From positions 1-64,000 of the IMG/VR virus record IMGVR_UViG_3300025759_000062: 64,000 nt of DNA; one strand, 5' to 3'. Below, one piece after another: positions 1-6,717 of this stretch. This stretch comes from a virus. Both the position numbers and the translations under genes were made by a program. The stretch's first letter is position 1, and each line of letters starts with the position of its first letter. The notes beneath the pieces were generated by a model. The model worked only from the letters and a program-made list of their open reading frames with translations, did no database searches and had not been told where the DNA came from.

Positions 1-293
1 CATTTCTCTTTTGTTTTAATTGGTGTAAAATTCCTTCTTTAACTGCTTAAATACTCGTTAATGATGCAAATAAGCAGCATTCAATCTGCTTAAATAAACA
101 TTATCTCTCTTTGGTTTTAAAGGTTTTTATATGTTGTTTCGTATAATTTGATTTCTTTTCCCATCATTATATGCCTTAACATCCTTTAATGGTGGGACTT
201 CCCATCATCTCATTTGATATGTTATGTTGTACCATTTGAGATGTTATCCGTATTTATACGCTTATATACTTTACACTTTGAGTGCTTTTAATT
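1..293. other. gap without a complete gene at left edge
   Basis: No convincing open frame is present. Positions 1-3 are the complement of an ATG, so a minus-strand gene starts here and leaves the window; its leader (about 4-23) resembles the repeated leader described at 105-646. The gap also holds a pair of direct repeats (211-247) and two copies of an 11-base TATTTAAGCAG element on the minus strand. It looks like a leader or regulatory region between minus-strand genes. Confidence 0.5.
211..247. repeat. 15-bp direct repeat pair, 22 bp apart
   Basis: CATTTGATATGTTAT at 211-225 and CATTTGAGATGTTAT at 233-247 match at 14 of 15 bases with a 22-bp repeat distance, about two helical turns. That spacing would suit a protein bound on one DNA face, such as a regulator. 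The protein is unknown. Confidence 0.45.
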
Positions 294-497
294 TTACACT
301 TTGGTTTTAAAGGTTTTGTCATACCAATGGCTAATAGCAAATTCATCTGCTGCCATTAGATTACGACACTTATAAGCGAAGTCAACCATCACCTTTTCTT
401 CTTTCTCAAGCAAGTCTGTATTTAGCATCCAAGATTTAAAGTCTGCATCACTCATTAAATTGAAGTTCTCATAAACTTCTTGCATTGGTGTTTTCAT
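294..497 (-). CDS. hypothetical protein, 67 aa
   Basis: This is a small soluble protein with no family I recognise. It is acidic in the first half, has one Cys and ends with a basic stretch. The ATG at 497 overlaps the stop of the upstream 43-residue gene by four bases (ATGA), a typical translational coupling, which supports both genes. It sits in the minus-strand early cluster, last before the unassigned gap at 1-293. Its final codons double as a copy of the dispersed leader repeat. Confidence 0.7.
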   Translation of the reverse strand: MKTPMQEVYENFNLMSDADFKSWMLNTDLLEKEEKVMVDFAYKCRNLMAADEFAISHWYDKTFKTKV

Positions 498-625
498 CTC
501 TCTTTGGTGTTAAAGAATTCAGATAAGTCATCATATAAAGATATAATTTCATTATCAGTTAGTTCACTAACTTGCTGCATTAACGAAGCTCTTAATAACT
601 CTGTTTCTTTATTGTTATCACTCAT
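494..625 (-). CDS. small hypothetical protein, 43 aa
   Basis: Reads MSDNNKETELLRASL and onward to a TGA that overlaps the next ATG in an ATGA junction. It is predicted to be mostly helical and acidic. The ATG at 625 directly follows a copy of the leader repeat TTTAACACCAAAGAGA, which supports this start. No function can be assigned. Support is the coupled stop/start and the leader, not homology. Confidence 0.6.
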   Translation of the reverse strand: MSDNNKETELLRASLMQQVSELTDNEIISLYDDLSEFFNTKER

Positions 626-673
626 TTCTCTTTGGTGTTAAAGGTTTACCCTTACTTTGTGAAAATTTAAGGT

Positions 674-808
674 TCATTGTTGTGAGGATTTGTGATGTTC
701 ATCTTTTACTTCTTCCTTGTCATACATATAGCTTAGGAAACTTATCATCCCAAGGGTTGATAAGCCTCCTGCTACTGCAATCATTAATAATAATATCCAA
801 TCCATCAT
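674..808 (-). CDS. single-pass membrane peptide, 44 aa
   Basis: Starts MMDWILLLMIAVAGG, giving one hydrophobic helix at about residues 3-28, followed by a charged His-rich tail. The ATG at 808 overlaps the TGA of the upstream zinc-ribbon gene (ATGATGG), so it is probably translated by coupling. It is likely an inner-membrane peptide with a short cytoplasmic tail. Small membrane peptides of this kind are common in phage early regions and may act on host envelope functions or superinfection, but nothing in the sequence shows which. Confidence 0.6.
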   Translation of the reverse strand: MMDWILLLMIAVAGGLSTLGMISFLSYMYDKEEVKDEHHKSSQQ

Positions 809-1020
809 TTAAATCTTAAACTTCCTTCTACTGATACAAAGTCTTGTGCACATCTATCACATGAATAGTTATGCTTTGTCATTTGAATAAGCATTGACTC
901 TGTGCAATTAGGGCACAGTTCATTTGTTTTGTATACAGGATATACATCATACATATTTTGTAGATCCATACTTTCTTTTTGTTGCTCTTCTATGAAGAGC
1001 TCTTTCATTCTTCCCATCAT
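805..1020 (-). CDS. zinc-ribbon small protein, 71 aa
   Basis: The C-terminal half contains CPNC at about residues 36-39 and CDRC at about 54-57. This CxxC-x14-CxxC pattern is typical of a zinc ribbon, preceded by an acidic helical N-terminus. Such ribbons usually mediate nucleic-acid or protein contacts; no specific role is visible. The ATG at 1020 overlaps the TAA of the helicase gene upstream (TAATG), so the two are probably co-translated. It may work with the helicase, which is inference from position only. Confidence 0.7.
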   Translation of the reverse strand: MMGRMKELFIEEQQKESMDLQNMYDVYPVYKTNELCPNCTESMLIQMTKHNYSCDRCAQDFVSVEGSLRFK

Positions 1021-2117
1021 TACTCTAAAGGGTTATAGTATTTAATCTTACTCTGATCAAATCCCTTTAGAGCCTTTTCTACCCAATACTCATCTTGTGT
1101 ACCTTTATAACATAGTACATGACAAGTAGCTGTCTCTGTTGGATTTAATCTTAACAAACGGCCAATACGTTGTGCCGTCTTTCTCTCATTACCATACGCA
1201 TGCATGATAATTCCCTGCTTTAGATTAGGTATAGTAACACCTTCACTAAGCTGGAGTACACAAGACATTTTATCTATGCGTCCATCACTAAATAATTCAA
1301 AGTTTTCCTCAGACTTAGGATTGTTAGAATGATAGGAATGTCTGCAGATTCTATCTGCTTGGTCCTGGGTGTTTGCAAATACAATGCATTTAGAACTAAT
1401 GTTGGATAGAATAGATTTGACATATGCCTCTTTACTTGTATAGTCCATAAGAGCTCTCATCCGCATAATAGAAGCAAACTGTTTTTGCTTTGGTGTATTA
1501 GCTTCTTTAACTCTATTGTCTACATATAGATAATCTCTGTATTCTGATGTATACCAGTGACCGCCTTTCTTATTTTTCTTTTTATAAGTTGGTGTTTTAT
1601 CTAATAGCAGGTAATGAACTACAATTTTATAATCATTAAGAATATTGTTATCAGTAGCATCATCTACAGAGAACTCATACTTAATAGGACAGTACTTTTG
1701 CACCATTCTATACTTTTCTGTACCCTTACGTACTGGTGGTGTACCAGTGAGACCAAGAATCTTACCTGAATAAGCAGTTAAGAATGATTCATGGTTCTCT
1801 AGCAAACTATGACACTCATCTAAGTATACAAGCTGATATTCCATTGGATTATGCTTGTTAATAGATAAGTAAGTTGTAAAGGTAAAGTGTGGTTGTAAAT
1901 GTTCAAGATCCATCTTTTCAAGCTCAGTAAGCCAGGCTTCTTTGATAGATAGTTTTGGTATTACAACCAGTGCTTTTATAAATGGATCATAATTCTTTTG
2001 AAAATGTTGAATTGCAATACGTGTTTTACCTACACCCATTGATATTCCTAATCCACAACGGTTATATTCTAATGATGTTTCTAATGCTTTTGATTGTACT
2101 ACTTCTCTATGTGTCAT
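1020..2117 (-). CDS. SF2 (SNF2/DEAD-type) DNA helicase
   Basis: An ATP-dependent superfamily 2 helicase or translocase expected to act in phage DNA replication or recombination. Visible motifs in order: I, GVGKT near residue 28; Ia, VVIPKLS; II, DECH near 100; III, LTGTPP near 124; IV, IVFANTQ near 246; and V-VI, from SEGVTIPN to the arginine-rich AQRIGRLLRLNP near 330. At 365 residues it is compact for the family, with both RecA-like lobes but little accessory sequence. crAss-like phages commonly encode an SNF2-type helicase among early genes, consistent with this position. It is coupled to the zinc-ribbon gene downstream by a TAATG overlap. Confidence 0.9.
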   Translation of the reverse strand: MTHREVVQSKALETSLEYNRCGLGISMGVGKTRIAIQHFQKNYDPFIKALVVIPKLSIKEAWLTELEKMDLEHLQPHFTFTTYLSINKHNPMEYQLVYLDECHSLLENHESFLTAYSGKILGLTGTPPVRKGTEKYRMVQKYCPIKYEFSVDDATDNNILNDYKIVVHYLLLDKTPTYKKKNKKGGHWYTSEYRDYLYVDNRVKEANTPKQKQFASIMRMRALMDYTSKEAYVKSILSNISSKCIVFANTQDQADRICRHSYHSNNPKSEENFELFSDGRIDKMSCVLQLSEGVTIPNLKQGIIMHAYGNERKTAQRIGRLLRLNPTETATCHVLCYKGTQDEYWVEKALKGFDQSKIKYYNPLE

Positions 2118-2118
2118 T

Positions 2119-2325
2119 TTAAAATGTTAACCATTTTAATCTTCTTTGATATTTTCTGATTAAAACAGCATTGTTATTTAGATGTTTTGTAACTCCTTTA
2201 GACCAATTTGATTCTACTTCTGCTCTTATAACAGTATTAATGGTATCAAAGTGTAATTTATGTAGATAATCTCTTACATAATTAAGATGTCTTCTCTTTT
2301 TAAATAAATTTTTAATTCTTTTCAT
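2119..2325 (-). CDS. small basic hypothetical protein, 68 aa
   Basis: Very rich in Lys, Arg and His (starts MKRIKNLFKKRRHLNY), predicted helical, with no recognised motif. The charge suggests nucleic-acid binding. It stops one base before the helicase start, so the two probably share a transcript. The tRNA cluster lies just upstream. Confidence 0.6.
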   Translation of the reverse strand: MKRIKNLFKKRRHLNYVRDYLHKLHFDTINTVIRAEVESNWSKGVTKHLNNNAVLIRKYQRRLKWLTF

Positions 2326-2350
2326 AACAAAATGTTTAGTGAAACATAGG

Positions 2351-2424
2351 TGCTCCCTACAGGGCTTGAACCTGTGACCTACTGATTATGAGTCAGTTGC
2401 TCTGACCAACTGAGCTAAGAGAGC
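2351..2424 (-). tRNA. tRNA-Met (CAT)
   Basis: A cloverleaf is visible on the minus strand. The acceptor stem GCTCTCT pairs with AGGGAGC including one G-U, the D-arm is GCTCAGTTGGTCAGAGC, the anticodon stem ACTGA/TCAGT encloses the loop CTCATAA, and the T-arm is ACAGG-TTCAAGC-CCTGT. The CCA end is not encoded. A CAT anticodon is normally Met, but could read Ile if the host modifies the wobble base. Confidence 0.92.
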
Positions 2425-2428
2425 TAAG

Positions 2429-2514
2429 TAGCCGGAGTGGGACTTGAACCCACACGGGTATTACTACCCAACAGATTTTAAGTCTGTCATGTCTACCACT
2501 TCCATCATCCGGCC
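2429..2514 (-). tRNA. tRNA-Leu (TAA)
   Basis: A class II tRNA with a long variable arm (GGGTAGTAATACCC). The anticodon stem ACAGA/TCTGT encloses CTTAAAA, the T-arm is GTGGG-TTCAAGT-CCCAC, and the acceptor GGCCGGA pairs with TCCGGCT with a G-U at the closing pair. TTA is the dominant Leu codon in the late genes, so this tRNA matches phage demand. Confidence 0.92.
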
Positions 2515-2520
2515 ATCTAG

Positions 2521-2594
<74 letters not shown>

Positions 2595-2601
2595 AATGTT
2601 G

Positions 2602-2826
2602 TTAATCTATATTCTTCTTCCAGAATCTAGTGTATTTACCATTCTCCTCAATAATAATGATGTTTCCGTGTATATCCACAACAGTAATTGTGTCAACTCT
2701 CTCAAAATTTTCTTGATGTTTATTCTCAACGTACTCATGATCTTGAAATAATACTACAATTGTACCTACAATTATAATCATTATAAGAGACCATAAAGTA
2801 AATTTAAATAAGCTTTCCTTATCCAT
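2602..2826 (-). CDS. single-pass membrane protein, 74 aa
   Basis: A short cytoplasmic N-terminus (MDKESLFKFT) is followed by one transmembrane helix at about residues 9-28 and an outward-facing tail of about 45 residues containing a beta-rich VDTITVVDIHGNIIIIEENG stretch. This is probably an inner-membrane protein with a small periplasmic domain. No family is recognised. It overlaps the HNH gene upstream by one base (2826), so it belongs to the same operon. Confidence 0.65.
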   Translation of the reverse strand: MDKESLFKFTLWSLIMIIIVGTIVVLFQDHEYVENKHQENFERVDTITVVDIHGNIIIIEENGKYTRFWKKNID

Positions 2827-3230
2827 TAGTCTATTCTTTTTTCAGAAAACCCAAGTTCTTCTGCTTCAGCCGGATGTTCCTCTATATACATATGACAGTG
2901 TCTACATACAGATAGCCAAGTACTAACCATAAGATGATATTGACCTCTGCCTTTTTTGTGATGAACATCTGTTGACTGCCCTGTACATCCAGGTAATGCA
3001 GCTTCACACATTGGTTTCTCCTCCATAAACTTTTTTCTAAGTTTACTGTAAGCTAAATCAATGATTTGCATTGTCTTAGACTTCTTGTTGATTGGTTTTC
3101 TTTTAAGTGGTTTATTTTCTTGCCTATACTTATACCAGCAATTCTTGCAATACCGGCTACCTTTATCATTTTTCCAGATAAACTGCTCAGTATTGCAATT
3201 ATTGCATAGTTTCTTTTTCTTCTCAATCAT
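2826..3230 (-). CDS. HNH endonuclease family protein
   Basis: A zinc-bearing N-terminal segment (CNNC and CKNC at about residues 9-12 and 28-31) is followed by an HNH-type core: a CEAALPGC knuckle at about 75-82, DVHHKKGRG at about 88-96 providing the catalytic His, and CRHCHMYIEEHP at about 109-120. It cuts or nicks DNA with one divalent metal. Phage HNH proteins may act in packaging, as free-standing homing nucleases, or in host DNA degradation. The early, minus-strand position, away from the terminase, argues against a packaging partner. It overlaps the neighbouring gene at 3227 by four bases. Confidence 0.85.
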   Translation of the reverse strand: MIEKKKKLCNNCNTEQFIWKNDKGSRYCKNCWYKYRQENKPLKRKPINKKSKTMQIIDLAYSKLRKKFMEEKPMCEAALPGCTGQSTDVHHKKGRGQYHLMVSTWLSVCRHCHMYIEEHPAEAEELGFSEKRID

Positions 3231-3739
3231 TTTACAGTCAAAAAGTTTTTGGGCAATAAGCCTTTCTTCATGTAGAATAAGATTAAATCTTCATAAGTTA
3301 AACCAAGATCTTTAAAACTTAGTTTGTTTACATATGTAGGATCTATTTCATCTACAGGGATAGAATTAATCTGTCTTCCTAGCTCTGTGGTGTTAAAGAT
3401 ACTAAAAATTTGCATAGCTTTTTTGTTAGTAATTACTTGCTTCCAAGCATTTACCTCTCTTTGTCCACGTTGCCAGACTTTTTTGATTCTTCTTTTCTTA
3501 TCCCAATGAAGTTTACTCACTTGTTCAGGAGTATAAACATTTAAACCGTGCAACACTCTTTTGAATAAGAAGTGCTGTGTTGGATTGAGTTTAGTGTAAT
3601 CTAAACGTTGTGCTATAAGTTCAGGTTGAGTTTGATACTCACTCAGTATACCCAAGTACTCATAACGTTCTTTGCGTGCTTGTAATTCAGCTATTTGCTG
3701 CTCAAGCTTAAGGATTTGTTTTTGTTCATTAGAAAGCAT
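3227..3739 (-). CDS. hypothetical protein with N-terminal coiled coil
   Basis: 170 residues. Residues 4-30 form a heptad-like coiled coil (EQKQILKLEQQIAELQAR), followed by a basic helical middle (DKKRRIKKVWQRGQREVN) and a hydrophilic C-terminal domain. There is no known motif. A basic helical protein with a dimerising N-terminus could bind DNA, but this is a guess. The ATG at 3739 lies just downstream of the intrinsic terminator at 3761-3797, so a new transcript may begin here. It is coupled with the HNH gene by a four-base overlap. Confidence 0.7.
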   Translation of the reverse strand: MLSNEQKQILKLEQQIAELQARKERYEYLGILSEYQTQPELIAQRLDYTKLNPTQHFLFKRVLHGLNVYTPEQVSKLHWDKKRRIKKVWQRGQREVNAWKQVITNKKAMQIFSIFNTTELGRQINSIPVDEIDPTYVNKLSFKDLGLTYEDLILFYMKKGLLPKNFLTVK

Positions 3740-3760
3740 GTTTAAGTATATTAATTAGGT

Positions 3761-3797
3761 GAAAATAAAAAGAGGGCCGGTATTTCTACCAGCCCTC
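3761..3797 (-). terminator. intrinsic terminator, minus strand
   Basis: On the minus strand GAGGGCTGGTA, loop GAAA, TACCGGCCCTC gives an 11-bp stem with one G-U, followed by TTTTTATTTT. It lies downstream of the gene at 3870-4442 and upstream of the 170-residue gene, so it separates two minus-strand units. Confidence 0.85.
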
Positions 3798-3804
3798 ATA
3801 AAAG

Positions 3805-3865
3805 GTTTACTCTAAGCGCGCTGTTCCCTGTATTATTTCAACAGTTGGTGGGAAGCGGAGTAAAC
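3805..3865 (-). ncRNA. structured 3' UTR element
   Basis: A perfect 8-bp inverted repeat, GTTTACTC (3805-3812) and GAGTAAAC (3858-3865), encloses a second perfect 5-bp repeat, CTGTT (3821-3825) and AACAG (3840-3844). It lies between a stop codon (3870-3872) and an intrinsic terminator (3761-3797). The pair could form a stable 3' end or a 3' UTR-derived small RNA. Only the pairing is seen; a function is not shown. Confidence 0.4.
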
Positions 3866-3869
3866 GTGT

Positions 3870-4442
3870 TTATAACTCAAAAGTGGCATCCTCTAGTTCT
3901 TCTTCTACCACTTCTTCTTCAGCTTCAGCTTGAACCTCTGCTATTGAGTCTTCAAGATCCACTTGCTTATCATTCTCAAATGCTTCTTCTACAGTAGCAT
4001 TTTTGATTTTATTACCATTATCTTCATTATTTGCTTCACGGATTGCATCACCATTATCGTGTGCTACAAGTACATCCTCTGCTCCTGTATCAGCAGTGTA
4101 CATTGTTTTCCTATAAATAGGTTGTCCGTCTTGGCAACAAATGATACCAGTATTACCAGCAATCTTAAGATCTCTATCAGGATCATTGTTGCTAAATGGC
4201 TCTAATGATTCTCTAATTACAATCTTACCTGGTAATTCTTTCATGTTTTGAATACCCATTTCTCTTAGGTCTTCAACTTTACCGTGTAATAGTGTACTAA
4301 CTGTTTTACGGCTTACCCATCCTGTGTTACCAAAAGTCACTCTTTCTTGTTGTAGTCTTACATGACCATACTCACTGTTGTTTTGAGACACACGGATTAC
4401 GCTCCCTAATTCATCAGGGATAATTTGAACTTTGTTTTGCAT
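3870..4442 (-). CDS. hypothetical protein with acidic C-terminal tail
   Basis: 190 residues. The N-terminal half is beta-rich and resembles small DNA-binding folds only in general shape (starts MQNKVQIIPDELGSVI). The last 40 residues are strongly acidic (AEEEVVEEELEDATFEL) and end with an aromatic and Leu. An acidic tail tipped with an aromatic is a feature of phage and bacterial single-strand DNA-binding proteins, so an SSB-like role is possible, but I do not recognise an OB-fold signature. It has its own terminator downstream, suggesting high expression. Confidence 0.7.
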   Translation of the reverse strand: MQNKVQIIPDELGSVIRVSQNNSEYGHVRLQQERVTFGNTGWVSRKTVSTLLHGKVEDLREMGIQNMKELPGKIVIRESLEPFSNNDPDRDLKIAGNTGIICCQDGQPIYRKTMYTADTGAEDVLVAHDNGDAIREANNEDNGNKIKNATVEEAFENDKQVDLEDSIAEVQAEAEEEVVEEELEDATFEL

Positions 4443-4466
4443 TTTTTAAATTATAAAAGGTTAAAC

Positions 4467-4742
4467 TTATATGTCATCTGGGTGAAAGTAATCATCTTCT
4501 AATTTTTCATTTGGATCTATTTCAAATAAATCTGGTTCAAAGTCATCATCTGATAGTAGTTCTTTTACTACTGTCTTATCTTCATTATTACCATTTGCAA
4601 ATAAACTATAAAAAGGATTGCTACACTCAAGACTATATGCTGAACTTAAACCATTAAGCTCTTTAACCTCTATATCATCCAGTTCTAGGAACTGCTCTAC
4701 AGAAAGTTCAATTATACGTCCATTTGGTAACTGATATATCAT
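4467..4742 (-). CDS. acidic hypothetical protein, 91 aa
   Basis: Very acidic (for example LSDDDFEPDLFEIDPNEKLEDD) with a short hydrophobic N-terminus, and no recognised family. Strongly acidic small early proteins are often DNA mimics or inhibitors of host nucleic-acid enzymes; here that is only a suggestion from charge. An inverted repeat ACAAC-aata-GTTGT at 4749-4762 sits seven bases before the ATG and may be an operator or leader hairpin. Confidence 0.65.
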   Translation of the reverse strand: MIYQLPNGRIIELSVEQFLELDDIEVKELNGLSSAYSLECSNPFYSLFANGNNEDKTVVKELLSDDDFEPDLFEIDPNEKLEDDYFHPDDI

Positions 4743-4820
4743 TTCATTACAACAATAGTTGTAAATTTAAAAATATAAAAGCTATTATAGAAGTATAATT
4801 AAGAGCTTATAGTATATGTT

Positions 4821-4837
4821 CTGCAAATAATTAGCAG
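4821..4837 (-). other. small hairpin between minus-strand genes
   Basis: CTGC (4821-4824) pairs with GCAG (4834-4837) around an AT-rich loop, downstream of the helix-turn-helix gene that ends at 4853. There is no T-tract, so it is a weak terminator candidate at best. The rest of 4743-4852 is AT-rich with no gene. Confidence 0.25.
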
Positions 4838-4852
4838 TATATAGCTAAGTAT

Positions 4853-5110
4853 TTATCTTAGAATTAATTTTCTACCCTGTCTTCTTATGTATTTCTTATC
4901 TTTTAGTTCTTTTAATAGTATTGCTGTGTATCTTACTGTAATATTGCAGTGATCTGCCATAGTGTTCCTTGATGGAAAGCACTCTCTATTTTTATCAGCG
5001 TATGTACACAAAAAACTATAAAGTCCCTTAGCTTGAATACTTAATTCAGGGTCTTGTAATACATCTTGACTGACAATACCAAACTTCTTAGTGTACGACA
5101 TGTCTATCAA
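4853..5110 (-). CDS. helix-turn-helix protein (HTH_36-like, replication initiator-like)
   Basis: After about 20 residues comes a winged-helix core: LSIQAKGLYSFLCTYADKN, then CFPSRNTMADHCNITVRYT as the helix-turn-helix, then LLKELKDKKYIRRQGRK as the recognition region and wing. This pattern is found in the N-terminal domain of plasmid and phage replication initiators and DnaD-like proteins. At 85 residues it is only the DNA-binding domain, so it may be a repressor or an initiator fragment. The listed start is a TTG at 5110; the ATG at 5101 gives MSYTKKFG and is equally plausible. Confidence 0.75.
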   Translation of the reverse strand: MIDMSYTKKFGIVSQDVLQDPELSIQAKGLYSFLCTYADKNRECFPSRNTMADHCNITVRYTAILLKELKDKKYIRRQGRKLILR

Positions 5111-5285
5111 GAATTAATCTAGTGGCTGTAAACCATGATGAGGTATCAGCCAATTCAGTATCTCTCATATGATACCGTTTATTCATATAGCTTCCAAAGC
5201 TATGAACTTGTTTTTGATAAAGCCTCTTCAAGGTTCCCCACTTCTTTATCTCCGATCTGAGTAGATGTTTGTTTATTCTTGCCAT
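5088..5285 (-). CDS. doubtful small ORF, 65 aa
   Basis: An open frame overlapping the 182-residue gene by 86 bases and the helix-turn-helix gene by 23. The product is basic with no recognised motif. The long overlap with a better-supported gene makes the full-length version unlikely; an internal ATG near 5183 would give about 31 residues without the large overlap. Listed because it fills the gap between two genes. Confidence 0.25.
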   Translation of the reverse strand: MARINKHLLRSEIKKWGTLKRLYQKQVHSFGSYMNKRYHMRDTELADTSSWFTATRLILDRHVVH

Positions 5286-5748
5286 TGTTTAAACTTGTAA
5301 AGTATTTTATATCACTCTTATCAACTTTAGTTACACTTAATGTGTGTACTTTGTGTTCATGGTAAGATAATTTACCCTCATCATCATGATATAGAAACTT
5401 AACTCTAACTGTACCATAGTAAGGATTGTACTTAGATGAATAAGAACCGTCTTCTGTTACTATAGCATACACCATATCTGTATCAGGACATATCAAACCC
5501 ATCTCTTTTAATGTATCATAGTTAAAATAAGTCTTAGCATGATAAGAATCTATCTCGGTTTTGATATAGTCACCACGGTTTATAAGTTGTAGTGGTTTAT
5601 CATCACTAAGCATATCAACGATATACTCCAAAGAATCTGAATCTAATAAAGAAATTATAGCCTTAATAGCATGATCATAATTTACATGATCTTCCTTAAG
5701 CAGTGATTTAAAGATGTTAAAGATTGTTTTATTTGTTACTCTATGCAT
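5200..5748 (-). CDS. hypothetical protein, 182 aa
   Basis: Helical N-terminus (residues 1-55), then a beta-rich middle (YAIVTEDGSYSSKYNPYYGTVRVKFLY) and a polar C-terminal tail. No family is recognised. The intergenic region immediately upstream (5749-5966) carries an unusual inverted-repeat structure and two operator-like boxes, so this gene may be specifically regulated. Confidence 0.65.
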   Translation of the reverse strand: MHRVTNKTIFNIFKSLLKEDHVNYDHAIKAIISLLDSDSLEYIVDMLSDDKPLQLINRGDYIKTEIDSYHAKTYFNYDTLKEMGLICPDTDMVYAIVTEDGSYSSKYNPYYGTVRVKFLYHDDEGKLSYHEHKVHTLSVTKVDKSDIKYFTSLNNGKNKQTSTQIGDKEVGNLEEALSKTSS

Positions 5749-5767
5749 TATTATTAATTTTTAAATA

Positions 5768-5861
5768 GAAAGATAACTTGCCTGGCTGCGTAACCAGCTT
5801 ACGTCCCTGTTTAACACTTACGTTAACAAACCAAAACCAAAAGAGGAACAAGTTATCTTTC
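5768..5861. ncRNA. candidate structured RNA closed by a 13-bp stem
   Basis: GAAAGATAACTTG (5768-5780) and CAAGTTATCTTTC (5849-5861) are perfect inverted repeats 68 bases apart. Inside are two more hairpins: CTGG/CCAG around an 8-base loop (5782-5797) and TTAAC/GTTAA around a 6-base loop (5811-5826). The whole can fold as a three-way junction. It has no open frame and no T-tract. The strand is uncertain; the surrounding operon reads minus. It may be a small RNA, a 5' UTR element or a cruciform. Confidence 0.5.
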
Positions 5862-5884
5862 ATCACCTAAACATACTCACAATA

Positions 5885-5960
5885 GGAACTATAGTTCCCT
5901 ATAACAATAGTATATATAATAATAATATACTGGTACTGTTAGGGGGAACTATATTTCCCT
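5885..5960. promoter_or_regulatory. paired operator-like boxes
   Basis: GGAACTATAGTTCCCT (5885-5900) contains a perfect 14-bp palindrome, and GGAACTATATTTCCCT (5945-5960) repeats it with one change, 60 bp away. Between them AGTATAT and ATATACT form a further inverted repeat in a very AT-rich stretch. The palindrome suggests a dimeric DNA-binding protein, and the AT-rich centre a promoter. It lies upstream of the minus-strand gene starting at 5748 and downstream of the one ending at 5967. Confidence 0.4.
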
Positions 5961-5966
5961 TTTCAT

Positions 5967-6554
5967 TTATGTATATAAAGACTCTGCAATAAAAACGTCT
6001 TTACCTTTAATCATTCTAATCTTATTGCAGAAGTCTTTACTACTTCCATTCTCACGTATGATAGATTTAAATCTTTTCATATGTATCCTGGCTTGATCAA
6101 CAATCCTAATGTTCTCAAAATGTCCTAAAGCAACAAACTCATCATAAAATAATGTGTTTGTTATTGACACACCACCCATTTGGTCTATGTGTAGTTCTGA
6201 TTTATTATCATAAATACCAGTTGGACTCTGATTTTGTAGATTGTATTTACCATTTTCAGTTATCTTCTTGTAAAATGCTTCCATGTATTTTGTTGGTAAT
6301 GCATGTACAGTGATAGATATCTCACTTTTGTTTGACTCAAAATTGTAGTTAAAGTATATCCAAGCATCATAGTATTGATTCATTATAGTGAGATAAGAAG
6401 TTTTATCTTCATATGCACCATAAGTAATACTACCAAGATGTCCTTTGAATAGTCTGTTTCTATCAAATTTCATTATGGTCTTAGCATATCCGTTTAAAGG
6501 TCTTTTGCTTTTACCTTTAATTTCTTCAATATACTTCTTTAGTATTTTGTCCAT
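5967..6554 (-). CDS. hypothetical protein, 195 aa
   Basis: A mixed alpha/beta protein without recognised motifs. The N-terminus is basic and helical (MDKILKKYIEEIKGKSKRP) and the middle is beta-rich. It overlaps the 41-residue gene upstream by 16 bases. It belongs to the minus-strand early cluster and no function can be assigned. Confidence 0.65.
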   Translation of the reverse strand: MDKILKKYIEEIKGKSKRPLNGYAKTIMKFDRNRLFKGHLGSITYGAYEDKTSYLTIMNQYYDAWIYFNYNFESNKSEISITVHALPTKYMEAFYKKITENGKYNLQNQSPTGIYDNKSELHIDQMGGVSITNTLFYDEFVALGHFENIRIVDQARIHMKRFKSIIRENGSSKDFCNKIRMIKGKDVFIAESLYT

Positions 6555-6664
6555 GATATCTCAAGCATTACAAATGGTATACATATGGCAATACGATTTC
6601 TTTGCCAAGCAATACCTAATCCTAAGAATGATGCCCATTGAAGTTCAAAGTTTAAATTTTTCAT
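6539..6664 (-). CDS. small hydrophobic peptide, 41 aa
   Basis: Starts MKNLNFELQWASFLGLGI and ends SWTKY before a TAA. It has moderate hydrophobicity that could span or lie on the membrane. It follows directly after the terminator at 6683-6710 and overlaps the next gene by 16 bases, consistent with a coupled leader gene. Evidence is positional only. Confidence 0.45.
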   Translation of the reverse strand: MKNLNFELQWASFLGLGIAWQRNRIAICIPFVMLEISWTKY

Positions 6665-6682
6665 GATTATGTTTTTTAAGTG

Positions 6683-6710
6683 AAAAAAAAAGAGCACCGT
6701 TAAGTGCTCT
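6683..6710 (-). terminator. intrinsic terminator, minus strand
   Basis: AGAGCAC-TTAACG-GTGCTCT followed by a run of nine T on the minus strand. It ends the transcript of the 49-residue gene at 6718-6867. Confidence 0.9.
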
Positions 6711-6717
6711 GTTAAAG

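Larger units (their letters stand above)
105..646 (-). repeat. dispersed leader repeat in front of early start codons
   Basis: On the minus strand a motif close to TTTAAMACCAAAGAGA occurs at about 105-126, 297-316, 498-515 and 626-646, with a weaker version at 4-23. Three of the five sit immediately before an ATG (625, 497 and 3). The copy at 297-316 covers the last codons of the gene ending at 294. Spacing to the start codon is 1-2 bases, so it may act as a translation enhancer or protein-binding leader rather than a promoter. There is no Shine-Dalgarno sequence in it. Confidence 0.6.
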
